From NCBI GenBank assembly GCA_027019885.1, contig JALUWC010000384.1, positions 1 to 8,489 on the forward strand: a DNA stretch of 8,489 nt. Reading direction: 5' to 3'. The translations under genes were made by a program, and so were the position numbers. Every line of letters starts with the position of its first letter. The first letter of the stretch is position 1. This DNA is from Geoglobus sp. GTDB taxonomy: Archaea; Halobacteriota; Archaeoglobi; Archaeoglobales; Archaeoglobaceae. The notes beneath the pieces are model-generated. The model was given only the letters and a program-made list of their open reading frames with translations. It was not told the DNA's origin and made no database searches. This document shows, piece by piece, positions 1-8,068 of this stretch.

Positions 1-134
1 TCGAGAGCTTCTGCAGGGAGAGGCTTGCAGCCTACAAGGTTCCAAGGCAGATTGAGTTTGTGGATGAACTGCCGAAGTCGGCTGTTGGCAAGATACTGAG
101 GAGAGTGCTGAAGGATGAGAATGCTCAGTCATGA
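1..134 (+). CDS. C-terminal end of an acyl-CoA synthetase / AMP-binding enzyme (partial)
   Basis: Only the last 43 codons are present, in the frame starting at base 3; the gene begins left of the window. The residues [26 protein letters not shown] match the C-terminal subdomain of the ANL adenylating superfamily (acyl- and aryl-CoA synthetases). The pattern Y-K-x-P followed by LPK-x-x-x-GK-I-L-R is the family's A10 motif, and its lysine (codon at 90-92) contacts the acyl-adenylate in the adenylation half-reaction. By family knowledge the enzyme activates a carboxylic acid with ATP and transfers it to CoA in the cytoplasm. The fragment does not reveal the substrate; a fatty acid or aromatic acid is possible. 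The stop (TGA, 132-134) lies 10 bp inside the end of the convergent gene. Confidence 0.88.
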   Translation, partial: ESFCRERLAAYKVPRQIEFVDELPKSAVGKILRRVLKDENAQS

Positions 135-655
135 ACGGGTTTTATCCTGAGTTTCGCCAGTTCCTCTTTTATTTCAGCCTCTATGCCTATCCCCTCAAAA
201 ACCCCTTCTAAGAATTTCTTGACAAATTCCTTAACCTCATCGCTTCCAAAAACAAGAGCATATTCTCCATCCTTCATGCTGATTCTGAAAAAATTGCATG
301 CTTCGAGTCTCCTGAGAATCTCATTCAATTCCATACCAACAAATTCCTCTGCATGAGCCATGGAAACTCTTTTGTGGATCTCCCAGAATTTTTCCTTATC
401 GGGATGTGTTGAAATGAATTTGAGAAAAGCCAGCCAGTGGTCTATGTCCAGGATTATGTGTTCACCATGAGAGAGCATGTCAACATACGTCCTTATCCTC
501 GAAGGGTCTTCATTTTCAAGGAATTTAAATCTTCTGTGGAATTTTAGCAATTCCCTGAACAGTTCGCTGACACTGCTGTAGGATTCTTTCAGCTCATTCA
601 AAATTCTCGATGTTTCCTGATCAAGAGCTATTGATATCCTTTGAGGAGCTTTCAT
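125..655 (-). CDS. Ribbon-helix-helix N-terminal protein of unknown function, possible transcription regulator
   Basis: The 176-residue protein is not one I can name. Residues 5-45 look like a ribbon-helix-helix DNA-binding unit: a short strand with alternating residues (QRISIAL), a first helix (about 13-25), a turn with small and polar residues (YSSVS), and a second helix (about 29-42) ending in basic residues (FHRRFKF). The remaining 130 residues form a mixed helix/strand region without a recognised motif. It contains a His-rich stretch (H63, H66, H73, H84, H94, H101) and a [24 protein letters not shown] segment that could be a sensor or dimerisation domain. The ATG at 655 has no Shine-Dalgarno sequence, but an AT-rich TATA-like box sits about 27 bp upstream, which fits a leaderless mRNA. 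It is divergent from the cytochrome gene, so control of that gene, of itself or of the acyl-CoA synthetase is conceivable but only inferred. Confidence 0.72.
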   Translation of the reverse strand: MKAPQRISIALDQETSRILNELKESYSSVSELFRELLKFHRRFKFLENEDPSRIRTYVDMLSHGEHIILDIDHWLAFLKFISTHPDKEKFWEIHKRVSMAHAEEFVGMELNEILRRLEACNFFRISMKDGEYALVFGSDEVKEFVKKFLEGVFEGIGIEAEIKEELAKLRIKPVHD

Positions 656-677
656 TGAGAGTTAATTAGATTGGGAG

Positions 678-692
678 TTTAAAAAAATTTTG
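678..692 (-). promoter_or_regulatory. TATA-like promoter element for the leftward RHH gene
   Basis: On the minus strand this reads CAAAATTTTTTTAAA. The TTTTTAAA core is centred about 27 bp upstream of the ATG at 655, the usual distance from an archaeal TATA box to the transcription start. Since no ribosome binding site precedes the ATG, transcription probably starts at or very near the start codon. Confidence 0.5.
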
Positions 693-737
693 AACACAGT
701 ATTTTGCTCTAAAAAATCTTCAGACTCATGTTGGTTT

Positions 738-756
738 TTCAAAATAATTTTTTGAA
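738..756. repeat. AT-rich inverted repeat, possible operator
   Basis: TTCAAAA at 738-744 is the exact reverse complement of TTTTGAA at 750-756, with a five-base spacer. It lies about 80 bp upstream of the RHH start, in the divergent spacer. Such a short AT-rich repeat can occur by chance in this composition, so a regulator-binding role is only a suggestion. Confidence 0.3.
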
Positions 757-867
757 GGATAGATCTGATAGATTTCGATGGAACATCTCTTTCCACAGCA
801 CTGATTTAATTTAAAGATGTTGCAGTATATACAGTCAAAAACCGATACGTATATCTATATCCAGACA

Positions 868-905
868 CACATTAAAATGTGCGGGAGTTGCCAGCCATTA
901 ATGGC
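868..905. repeat. Two related palindromes 25 bp apart upstream of the cytochrome gene
   Basis: CACATTAAAATGTG (868-881) and GCCATTAATGGC (894-905) are both perfect palindromes built round a CATTAA/TG core, with centres 25 bp apart. In addition CCAGCCAT (891-898) is exactly reverse-complementary to ATGGCTGG (916-923), so the second site can form two alternative pairings. Their position between the best TATA-like sequences and the Shine-Dalgarno sequence fits repressor sites or a leader-RNA hairpin. The divergent RHH protein is the obvious candidate binder, but this is inference. Confidence 0.42.
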
Positions 906-960
906 ATACCAAGATATGGCTGGGAAGTATAAGCTGAAATATACGCTTTGAGGGATTATT

Positions 961-2124
961 ATGGCGAAAAGGATTGTAAATGGGATATTGGTGGCATTAG
1001 CAATGCTGGTTTTGCTCACAACAGTAGGGTCGGTGAGCGCTGCACCTTCTGTTCTGAATTGCCGGAACTGCCACAGTAGCGTTTTTGCCAGATGGAATGG
1101 AAGCCCTCATGCCAACACACAGGCAGATGTAGCCAGTGAACTCAGCGAAGAGCGTGTAGGGCAAACTGCCAATGATGTGATCCATGGTACGGATGCCGAG
1201 GACTGCATCGCCTGCCATGCTCCCACTGCGGTGCTGGTTAACGGTGGAATGAATGAGAGTCAAGCGTTGAGCTATTTCTTCACCACTACTGATGGGAAGT
1301 TCACCAAGAATACGACTGCTGCTCATACCGCAGATTGGCCTAATGTTGCCTGTACTGCCTGCCATGATCCACATAATCCCGGAAAACCCTCCTACTTCAA
1401 TTCTACGACCAAGAAGTATGAGCCGATGAAGAGTGCCAGCGAACTCTGTGGGCAATGTCATGGTAACCTGCGCTTTCCTGACACGGATCATCTGACCTAC
1501 AACATCCGGAGTGGGACTGGAGGCATCGGTGTGCCGGATCAGCAAACGATGCCTGGCGTTACCTGCACCGATTGTCACATGTATGTGAGTGAGGTAGATG
1601 GTAGCAACTCGGCTATGTTCCATGGCCATAGCTGGAAAATTACTGTGAAGGAGGCGAACGGGAAAAACACAACTTCATGCACGCACTGCCATGCTGACAT
1701 GGATACGGCAAAAGCCAATGCCATCATCGCTAAATTTAAATCGAGCTTTCAGGCTCTTGATGCTGCCGTCCAGAAAAACGTTACTGCTGCCATGAACGCC
1801 ATGAAAGGTGTTGAGAATAAAGCGTTGCAGGCCAAACTGAAGGAAGCCCAGTTTAACTTGAGGTATGCTGAATCTGACGAGAGCGGTGGTTTCCATAACC
1901 ACAATTACCTCATGTCATTGCTGAAGGATGCCAATACCAAGGCGTTAGAGGTGATATCAGCATTGAAGGGGTCGGCACCAACACCAACAGCAATACCAAC
2001 AACTGCAACTCCAAAATCAACGACACCTGCTCCAACACCTGCGAAGAAGCAACCGGGATTTGAAGCAGTGTTTGCAATAGCAGGAATGCTGGCAGTGGCC
2101 TACCTGTTCAGGAGAAGACATTAA
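961..2124 (+). CDS. Six-heme c-type cytochrome with PGF-CTERM surface anchor
   Basis: The 387-residue protein starts with a signal peptide (charged MAKR, hydrophobic 5-20, likely cleavage after A27). It carries six CxxCH haem-attachment motifs, at C34, C82, C131, C163, C202 and C240. The last two, in CTDCHM...H...CTHCH, followed by helices and GGFHNHNYLMSLLKDA (309-324), resemble the C-terminal half of the NrfA/cytochrome c552 family. The CxxCK catalytic haem site of NrfA is absent, so nitrite reduction cannot be claimed; electron transfer is the safe role. Residues 339-364 are a Thr/Pro-rich stalk, followed by PGF (365-367), a hydrophobic segment and RRR: the PGF-CTERM signal that archaeosortase A processes, leaving the protein lipid-anchored outside the membrane. 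Six N-x-S/T sequons (N46, N98, N117, N147, N236, N273) fit a glycosylated surface protein. The start is fixed by GAGGG at 950-954. Four of ten arginines, all between residues 35 and 183, use CGN codons, unlike the neighbours, which suggests transfer. Confidence 0.92.
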   Translation: MAKRIVNGILVALAMLVLLTTVGSVSAAPSVLNCRNCHSSVFARWNGSPHANTQADVASELSEERVGQTANDVIHGTDAEDCIACHAPTAVLVNGGMNESQALSYFFTTTDGKFTKNTTAAHTADWPNVACTACHDPHNPGKPSYFNSTTKKYEPMKSASELCGQCHGNLRFPDTDHLTYNIRSGTGGIGVPDQQTMPGVTCTDCHMYVSEVDGSNSAMFHGHSWKITVKEANGKNTTSCTHCHADMDTAKANAIIAKFKSSFQALDAAVQKNVTAAMNAMKGVENKALQAKLKEAQFNLRYAESDESGGFHNHNYLMSLLKDANTKALEVISALKGSAPTPTAIPTTATPKSTTPAPTPAKKQPGFEAVFAIAGMLAVAYLFRRRH

Positions 2125-2140
2125 ACCTCGAGCATCAAAC

Positions 2141-2160
2141 CATTTTTTCCTTCTTTTTTA
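2141..2160 (+). terminator. Oligo-T terminator after the cytochrome gene
   Basis: Two T6 runs (2143-2148 and 2154-2159) in a pyrimidine-rich stretch lie about 20 bases after the cytochrome stop, without a strong stem. This is the usual form of intrinsic termination in archaea and separates the cytochrome from the amt unit. Confidence 0.6.
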
Positions 2161-2314
2161 ACATACCCGCTCCCGAATACAACATTATGTAGGAGAGAGG
2201 ATGGGCAGTTTTGCATCAATGGAAGGTGGTTTGAAGGTTGTGTGAGAACATGGTTGAGGTTATATATGAATTCAAACTTAAGAAATTTAACCAAAAAGCA
2301 GTATTGATTTAAGA

Positions 2315-2333
2315 TTTATGAAAATTTCATAAA
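2315..2333. promoter_or_regulatory. Perfect 19-bp inverted repeat upstream of amt, candidate operator
   Basis: TTTATGAAAATTTCATAAA has two perfect 9-bp arms around a single central A (2324). It ends 15 bp before the proposed amt TATA core, a good place for an activator or repressor of a nitrogen-controlled promoter. It does not match the GGAA-N6-TTCC operator described for NrpR in Methanococcus, so another regulator or a diverged site would be needed. The left arm could also act as a TATA-like element for the ATG at 2345. Confidence 0.5.
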
Positions 2334-2347
2334 AATTACTAAAAATG

Positions 2348-2356
2348 CTTAAATAC
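2348..2356 (+). promoter_or_regulatory. TATA box of the amt-glnK operon
   Basis: CTTAAATAC has its TTAAATA core (2349-2355) centred 26 bp before the ATG at 2378 and an A-rich stretch (2341-2345) in the BRE position. No Shine-Dalgarno sequence precedes 2378, so a leaderless or nearly leaderless transcript is predicted. A second, farther TATA-like sequence, TTATATATG at 2260-2268, could drive a longer transcript. Confidence 0.55.
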
Positions 2357-2377
2357 AATTCTCAAAGGCCGGACTCC

Positions 2378-3909
<1,532 letters not shown>

Positions 3910-3910
3910 A

Positions 3911-3930
3911 CCTCTTCTATTTTCTGTTTA
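3911..3930 (+). terminator. Weak pyrimidine/T-rich terminator after glnK
   Basis: The bases just after the glnK stop form a run of C and T with TTTT and TTT tracts and no stem. It probably ends the amt-glnK transcript before the serA promoter, but the T-runs are short. Confidence 0.35.
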
Positions 3931-3951
3931 CCAATATTTTGAAACCAATAA

Positions 3952-3960
3952 AATTTATAT
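3952..3960 (+). promoter_or_regulatory. TATA box of serA
   Basis: AATTTATAT is centred about 28 bp upstream of the serA ATG (3984) and is preceded by the A-rich CCAATAA of a possible BRE. Only a weak AGGAT lies before the ATG, so a very short or absent leader is likely. This gives serA its own promoter apart from amt-glnK. Confidence 0.6.
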
Positions 3961-3983
3961 GAAGCCCCATTCAGCAGGATTCA

Positions 3984-5570
3984 ATGAGAGTTCTTGTTGC
4001 CAGCAATATCGCAAGTGAGGCAATTGAGAAAATGAAAAACGCTGGTATAGAGGTTGATGTGAGAACAGGCATAGGCGAGAGAGAGCTTGAAAGCATAATC
4101 TCTGATTACGATGCCCTGATTGTTAGAAGCTCACCGAGAGTGTCGAAGAGGGTCATTGAAAAGGGAGAGAGGTTAAGAATTATTGGAAGGGCAGGAGTTG
4201 GTGTTGACAACATAGATGTTGAAACTGCAACACGGAAGGGAATTATTGTTGTAAACGCTCCCGGTGGGAATACTGTCTCAACAGCCGAGCTCACCCTTGG
4301 TCTTCTCCTCTCCGTTGCAAGAAAGATACCTCAGGCAGATAGAAATGTGAAAGAAGGAAAATGGGAGAGAAAGAAGTTTGTTGGCATAGAGCTTAGAGGA
4401 AAGACCATAGGTGTGATAGGTCTTGGAAGAATTGGATATGAGGTTGCAAAAAGAGCCAAGGCGTTTGAGATGAATGTGATTGCCTACGATCCATACATAA
4501 GCGAGGAGAAAGCAAAGGAGATCGGTGTTAAGATTGTCCCCTTCGACGAGCTCATCAGAAATTCGGATATAATAACAGTCCATGTTCCAAAGACAAGGGA
4601 AACTGAGAATCTCATAGGTGAGAGAGAATTCGAAATGATGAGGGATGGGATAATAATTCTCAACTGTGCAAGAGGAGGGATCATCAATGAGGAGGCTCTT
4701 ATAAAAGCCCTTAAAAACGGGAAAGTTTCTGCTGTTGGGCTTGATGTATATACAGTGGAGCCTCCTGATCCAAGCTCAGACCTCTTCAAATTCGAGAATG
4801 TTGTCACAACACCCCACATCGGAGCTTCAACAAAAGAAGCCCAGACAAATGTCGGATTGCTGATTGCTGAAGATATAATAAATCTTCATCTCGGATATCC
4901 TGTCAGAAATGCTGTAAATCTGCCTTCCCTAAGTCCAGAAGACTACGAGTTCCTGATGCCGTACCTCAAGCTTGCTGAAAAAATGGGTAAAATTGCGGCA
5001 GCAAGGCTTGAGGGTGGTTTCAGAAAAGTCAAGATCACCTACAGAGGGAGACTTGCCGAAAGAGATACGTCTTACCTCTCAAGGGCTTTGCTGAAGGGGC
5101 TCCTTGAGTACATCCTCGGACAGAACATAAACCTCGTCTCTGCCATACCCATCGCCAATCAAAGGGGGATAGAGGTTGAGGAGAGCAAGATAGAGAGAAC
5201 AGACAGCTATGAAAGCCTGCTTGAGGTTAGTGTTGAGGGCAGAGATGGATCGATATGCATGGCAGGAACCAGCTTTGGAAAGGACGACTACAGGATAATC
5301 AGGATAGACAAGTACAAGGTTGATTTTGTGCCTGAGGGACACTACATCATCTCACTCCACGAGGACAAGCCCGGAGTAATCGGAAGGGTTGGAACCCTCT
5401 TCGGCAAAAACAACATAAACATTGCCGGAATGATAGTGGGAAGGTACGGCGACAAGCCCGGTGGAATCCAGCTCATGCTTTTACTTGTTGATGATCCTCC
5501 AACAGATAAAGTGCTTGAGGAAATGCAGAAGCTTGATGGAATAATTGATGCTGTTTACATTCCACTCTAA
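3984..5570 (+). CDS. serA: D-3-phosphoglycerate dehydrogenase, long form with ACT domain
   Basis: The 528-residue enzyme oxidises 3-phosphoglycerate to 3-phosphohydroxypyruvate with NAD, the first step of serine synthesis in the cytoplasm. The split substrate domain (about 1-98 and 283-310) encloses a Rossmann domain with GLGRIG (146-151) and the NAD-binding Asp in AYDP (D169). The catalytic trio of the D-2-hydroxyacid dehydrogenase family is visible: R230 in CARGGIINEEAL, E259 in VEPP, and H278 in TTPHIGASTKEA. Residues about 315-445 form the extra intervening domain of long-type enzymes, and about 453-528 are an ACT domain (HYIISLHEDKPGVIGRVGTLF), which in relatives binds serine for feedback inhibition. 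Length matches long-form PGDHs of roughly 525-530 residues. Transcription probably starts from its own TATA box at 3952-3960; no partner gene of the serine pathway (serB, serC) is in the window. Confidence 0.95.
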   Translation: MRVLVASNIASEAIEKMKNAGIEVDVRTGIGERELESIISDYDALIVRSSPRVSKRVIEKGERLRIIGRAGVGVDNIDVETATRKGIIVVNAPGGNTVSTAELTLGLLLSVARKIPQADRNVKEGKWERKKFVGIELRGKTIGVIGLGRIGYEVAKRAKAFEMNVIAYDPYISEEKAKEIGVKIVPFDELIRNSDIITVHVPKTRETENLIGEREFEMMRDGIIILNCARGGIINEEALIKALKNGKVSAVGLDVYTVEPPDPSSDLFKFENVVTTPHIGASTKEAQTNVGLLIAEDIINLHLGYPVRNAVNLPSLSPEDYEFLMPYLKLAEKMGKIAAARLEGGFRKVKITYRGRLAERDTSYLSRALLKGLLEYILGQNINLVSAIPIANQRGIEVEESKIERTDSYESLLEVSVEGRDGSICMAGTSFGKDDYRIIRIDKYKVDFVPEGHYIISLHEDKPGVIGRVGTLFGKNNINIAGMIVGRYGDKPGGIQLMLLLVDDPPTDKVLEEMQKLDGIIDAVYIPL

Positions 5571-5768
5571 TTTTGTTTGTATAATCGAGGCAGTCTGTAC
5601 CTTCACGTTTTCAAATGCCTTTTGTCGGGTTTGATATTGTTTTGACTATCTTTGAAGTAACATCTACCTCCACCCATGCTTCATTGCGATTAAGACTTAC
5701 CACTGAAACTAAGGCTAACATTTATCAAAGACTTTTTAACTCCTTCAGTTCAGATTCAGGTGATCCCA
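5571..5768 (+). other. Spacer between serA and the YdjM-like gene
   Basis: A T-rich start (TTTTGTTTGT, 5571-5580) may end the serA transcript. ATTTATC at 5720-5726 and CTTTTTAAC at 5732-5740 are possible TATA elements for the next gene; the former would give a leader of roughly 20 bases that includes the Shine-Dalgarno sequence. The sequence has an atypical C/T-rich look, but I see no gene, repeat or RNA structure in it. Confidence 0.4.
5758..5766 (+). promoter_or_regulatory. Extended Shine-Dalgarno sequence that decides the start of the YdjM-like gene
   Basis: AGGTGATCC is complementary over nine bases to the usual archaeal 16S rRNA 3' end (GGATCACCTCC). The frame-compatible GTG at 5760 lies inside this element, so it is unlikely to be the start. 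The spacing best suits the ATG at 5769, with the adjacent ATG at 5772 as the alternative. Confidence 0.65.
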
Positions 5769-6203
5769 ATGATGAAGGTAACCCACGGAATTGCTGCATT
5801 CACAGCAGGATACCTCATCACATCAGACCTTCAGTTCTCCCTCTATGCTGTTATTTTTGGATTGATGAGTGATCTTGATCTGATTGTGGGAATAAAGCAC
5901 AGAACAGCCACGCATTCTATTGTCTTTCTGCTTTCAGTTTCAGCTCTGGCTGGAATGATAAACAGCCTGGCTGGTGTTGCGGCTTTCCTTGGAATTGGAA
6001 GCCACATACTGCTTGACATGCTCACAAAATCGGGAGTCCAGCTTTACTGGCCCATAAAAAGGAGGGTGAGAGTTGCAAGATTCAGCTATGACGGACTTCT
6101 GCCAAACTATGCCATAATACTCTCATGCTGGATACTCATAATCTACACTGGAGGTGCTGAGGCAGTAAGGGAAATTGAGAGAGTTCTGGGCATGTTAAAA
6201 TGA
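5769..6203 (+). CDS. Small membrane protein of the YdjM/DUF457 metal-dependent hydrolase-like family
   Basis: The 144-residue protein has about four hydrophobic segments with polar motifs at their ends, typical of the YdjM (LexA-regulated in E. coli, DUF457) inner-membrane family. The conserved pattern is visible: HG near the N terminus (H6), DLD (D35, D37), HRTATHS (H44, H49), then GSHILLDMLTKSGVQLYWP with H79, D83 and P95. The His/Asp set suggests metal binding; the family is annotated as membrane-bound metal-dependent hydrolases, but the substrate is not known, so no reaction is assigned. The start is taken as ATG 5769 because of the long Shine-Dalgarno sequence at 5758-5766. Its stop (TGA, 6201-6203) touches the stop of the convergent hisS gene with no base between. 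No LexA-like or damage-response site is seen upstream. Confidence 0.82.
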   Translation: MMKVTHGIAAFTAGYLITSDLQFSLYAVIFGLMSDLDLIVGIKHRTATHSIVFLLSVSALAGMINSLAGVAAFLGIGSHILLDMLTKSGVQLYWPIKRRVRVARFSYDGLLPNYAIILSCWILIIYTGGAEAVREIERVLGMLK

Positions 6204-7418
6204 TCATCTGCTCCCTGAGAAGTAATCCTGTAACTCCTCAATGCTGATGTCCTGCTGCTCCTTAGTTTTCATGTTCTTTACCCTCACTACACCCCTCTCC
6301 AGTTCCTCCCCTGCAAACACTGCAAAGTCAGCATTTATTGAGTCAGCATAGCTCAGCTGCTTTCTGACATTTCTCCCCATGACATCAACAATAGCGTTAA
6401 CTCCAGCATTTCTCAGCATTTCGGCAACTTTGAAGGATTTGGTGCTGTCTCCGAAGCCAACAACAATGACAGTGGGCTTTCGTTCAGCATCAACATCGCA
6501 AACTTCTACAACCCTGTCAAATCCGATTGCAAAGCCTGTTGATGGCACATCCTCCCCTCCAAAAAGCCTTGCAAGCCTGTAGGAGCCTCCACCACACACC
6601 TGCTTCTGCGCTCCGAGACCCTCAGCGTACATTTCAAAAACAACACCCGTGTAGTAATCAAGCCCCCTCGCAATACCAAAATCAGGAACAAATTCAACAT
6701 TCAGAGAGCGAAGTATCTCAAAAACAGACTCAAGGTAGGAATAATCAAAATCTGAATATATTCTCTCAACCTCCTCTACCGTTTTTGCCTCTGAAACATT
6801 CATTACAATCTGAAAAACCTCCAGATTTCCCTCTTTTTCAAGCAAATCCTTAAGGCTTTCCCAGTCCTTTTTATCAATCAGTCTCATTGCCCTGTCCTTT
6901 TCCTCAATGTCAGAGAGAATGTCTCTCAGAAGTCCAACATGTCCGACGTGGAGTGTGAAATCAACATTGAGAGCTTTGAGAATTCTGTATGCAAGAAAAA
7001 TAACCTCGGCATCACTCTCTGGCCTACCACTTCCGATCAGCTCCACTCCAAACTGCCAGAACTCCCTGTATCTTCCCTTCTGAGGTCTCTCATACCTGAA
7101 GCAGTTAGACAGGTAGTAGAATCTCAGGGGCCTGGGCATCACAGAGCACTCATTCGCAAACATTCTCATCACAGGGGCGGTAAGCTCAGGCCTCAAAGCC
7201 AGATCCCTGCCCGACTTGTCCCTGAATGCGTATATCTCCTCAACAACATCCTGCCCCGATTTCAATGTGAAGAGCTCAAGATGCTCGAAGGTTGGAGTTG
7301 CCACCTCTCTGTATCCAAAGCTCTCGGCAATCTCCCTCATAACTCTTTCAGCAGCTCTTCTCTTCTCCATCTCATCTGGCAGAAAATCTCTTGTTCCTCT
7401 CGGCCTTTCAATCCTCAT
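6204..7418 (-). CDS. hisS: Histidyl-tRNA synthetase
   Basis: The 404-residue class II synthetase attaches histidine to tRNA-His in the cytoplasm. Seen in order: GTRDFLPDEMEKR (8-20) at the N terminus; LRPELTAPVMRMF (75-87); motif 2, FRYERPQKGRYREFWQFGVELIG (107-129), with its ATP-binding arginines; the HisRS signature ARGLDYYTG (250-258), with R251 as the histidine-activating arginine; GGGSY in the histidine pocket; and motif 3, STGFAIGFDR (293-302). The last 90 residues are the alpha/beta anticodon-binding domain. Length is slightly below that of bacterial enzymes (about 420). The ATG overlaps the stop of the upstream RNase P gene as ATGA, and a GGAGGG sits six bases before it (7425-7430), which fixes the start. 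It is the last gene of the leftward operon; no terminator is visible because the convergent gene begins at once. Confidence 0.97.
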   Translation of the reverse strand: MRIERPRGTRDFLPDEMEKRRAAERVMREIAESFGYREVATPTFEHLELFTLKSGQDVVEEIYAFRDKSGRDLALRPELTAPVMRMFANECSVMPRPLRFYYLSNCFRYERPQKGRYREFWQFGVELIGSGRPESDAEVIFLAYRILKALNVDFTLHVGHVGLLRDILSDIEEKDRAMRLIDKKDWESLKDLLEKEGNLEVFQIVMNVSEAKTVEEVERIYSDFDYSYLESVFEILRSLNVEFVPDFGIARGLDYYTGVVFEMYAEGLGAQKQVCGGGSYRLARLFGGEDVPSTGFAIGFDRVVEVCDVDAERKPTVIVVGFGDSTKSFKVAEMLRNAGVNAIVDVMGRNVRKQLSYADSINADFAVFAGEELERGVVRVKNMKTKEQQDISIEELQDYFSGSR

Positions 7419-8068
7419 TCCCTACCCTCCACAAGCCTCAGGTATTCTCTCAGCATTCTCGGAAACTTGCTCGCCTCAACAAATCTCAGCCCCATCTGTT
7501 CACTCCACCTTCTTATGCCCTCATCACTCGATACAACAGCGGCTTCAAGCTCCTTGGCAAGCAGGAGAACATCAAGATCGGGAGATGAATCAAGAACCCC
7601 ATGCCTCATTATCTCCCTGTATCTGTCCCTGAATCTTGAGACAAGCTCTCCAACATCGCCCTTCACATCCTCCTTTCTCTCCGATTTCAGTCCAAGAGCT
7701 GTGCTTTCCCAGATGAACTCCTCTGCAATTTTTCTTGCCTTGCTTATCTTCTGCCTCATTGTGTTTATGTACTCGTGGAATATCTCTGCAGGAATCTTGA
7801 CCTCATACCTGTTGGGGGTTTTCTTCACAAGCCAGGTGTCGAGCTTTACAAACACCTCTCTCTCACAACCGTATCTCTTGAAAAAGCTAACAAGCTCGGT
7901 GTAAACTGAAGGATAGGGAACATAGCAGCTTATTTCAAGTTTGAGCCTCGCCTGAGCTATCAGGTCGAGAATGTCAGATGCTGACTCGCATAAAGTCTCG
8001 TAGCCTTCAACAACCCTCATGCCTGTATCTGTTATTGCGGTTGTGTCAAGCACAAATCTCTGTCTCAT
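7415..8068 (-). CDS. RNA-free RNase P of the HARP family (UPF0278, 'RNA ligase partner')
   Basis: From the ATG at 8068 the protein has 217 residues, the usual size (about 23 kDa) of HARPs, homologs of the protein-only RNase P of Aquifex. The family has a PIN-type metallonuclease fold that removes 5' leaders from pre-tRNA. Visible are the first-strand Asp in QRFVLDTTAITD (D8), the YTEL glutamate (E58), the acidic group in DSSPDLDVLLLAKEL (D160, D164, D166), and SSDEGIRRW (D182), followed by the typical MGLRFVEASKFPRMLREYL tail. Residues about 105-155 are charged helices, matching the protruding helical insertion of the family. The frame also allows a GTG at 8077, but that GTG is part of the Shine-Dalgarno sequence. 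The ATG overlaps the fibrillarin stop as ATGA, and its own stop overlaps hisS the same way. Activity is by family; archaea usually also have the RNA-based enzyme, so the role in the cell is open. Confidence 0.88.
   Translation of the reverse strand: MRQRFVLDTTAITDTGMRVVEGYETLCESASDILDLIAQARLKLEISCYVPYPSVYTELVSFFKRYGCEREVFVKLDTWLVKKTPNRYEVKIPAEIFHEYINTMRQKISKARKIAEEFIWESTALGLKSERKEDVKGDVGELVSRFRDRYREIMRHGVLDSSPDLDVLLLAKELEAAVVSSDEGIRRWSEQMGLRFVEASKFPRMLREYLRLVEGRE

Larger units (their letters stand above)
656..960. promoter_or_regulatory. Divergent intergenic region between the RHH gene and the cytochrome gene
   Basis: This 305-bp gene-free stretch must hold both promoters. No RNA gene or coding frame was recognised. 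TATA-like candidates for the rightward cytochrome gene are the GTATATAC palindrome at 825-832, TATATCTATAT at 850-860, TTAAAAT at 872-878 and GTATAA at 927-932; the sequence does not decide between them. It also carries an AT-rich inverted repeat (738-756) and a cluster of palindromes (868-923), listed separately. A Shine-Dalgarno GAGGG at 950-954, six bases before the cytochrome ATG, shows that this gene has a leader, which argues against the 927-932 box as the only promoter. Confidence 0.55.

Noticed and set aside
997..1629. A 210-codon frame antisense to the cytochrome gene
   Set aside because: It is explained by the complement of the haem-motif coding sequence and has no domain or ribosome site.
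2201..2245. A 14-codon frame starting MGSFAS, preceded by AGGAGAG
   Set aside because: The purine-rich sequence resembles a ribosome site, but the peptide is too short and there is no other support.
2250..2312. A 20-codon frame (MVEVIYEFKLKKFNQKAVLI) in the cytochrome-amt spacer
   Set aside because: No Shine-Dalgarno sequence of note, AT-rich, no recognisable family, and it overlaps the promoter elements of amt; a chance frame is more likely.
5690..5720. Possible CRISPR-repeat remnant (CACTGAAACTAAGG) in the serA-YdjM spacer
   Set aside because: There is only one copy and no spaced repetition, and the resemblance to an ATTGAAA(C) repeat end is too short.
5769..5775. ATGATGA as a box C of a C/D sRNA
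   Set aside because: It coincides with the double start codon of a gene, and no matching box D at a suitable distance or terminal stem was seen.
5615..5872. An 85-codon frame upstream of and overlapping the YdjM-like gene
   Set aside because: It runs out of frame through the conserved start region of the YdjM-like gene, has low-complexity Ser/Thr content and no family resemblance.
6939..7904. A 321-codon frame on the + strand across hisS and the HARP gene
   Set aside because: It is antisense to two strongly conserved genes; its Ser/Leu-rich translation is the usual shadow of AGA/GAG-rich coding on the other strand.
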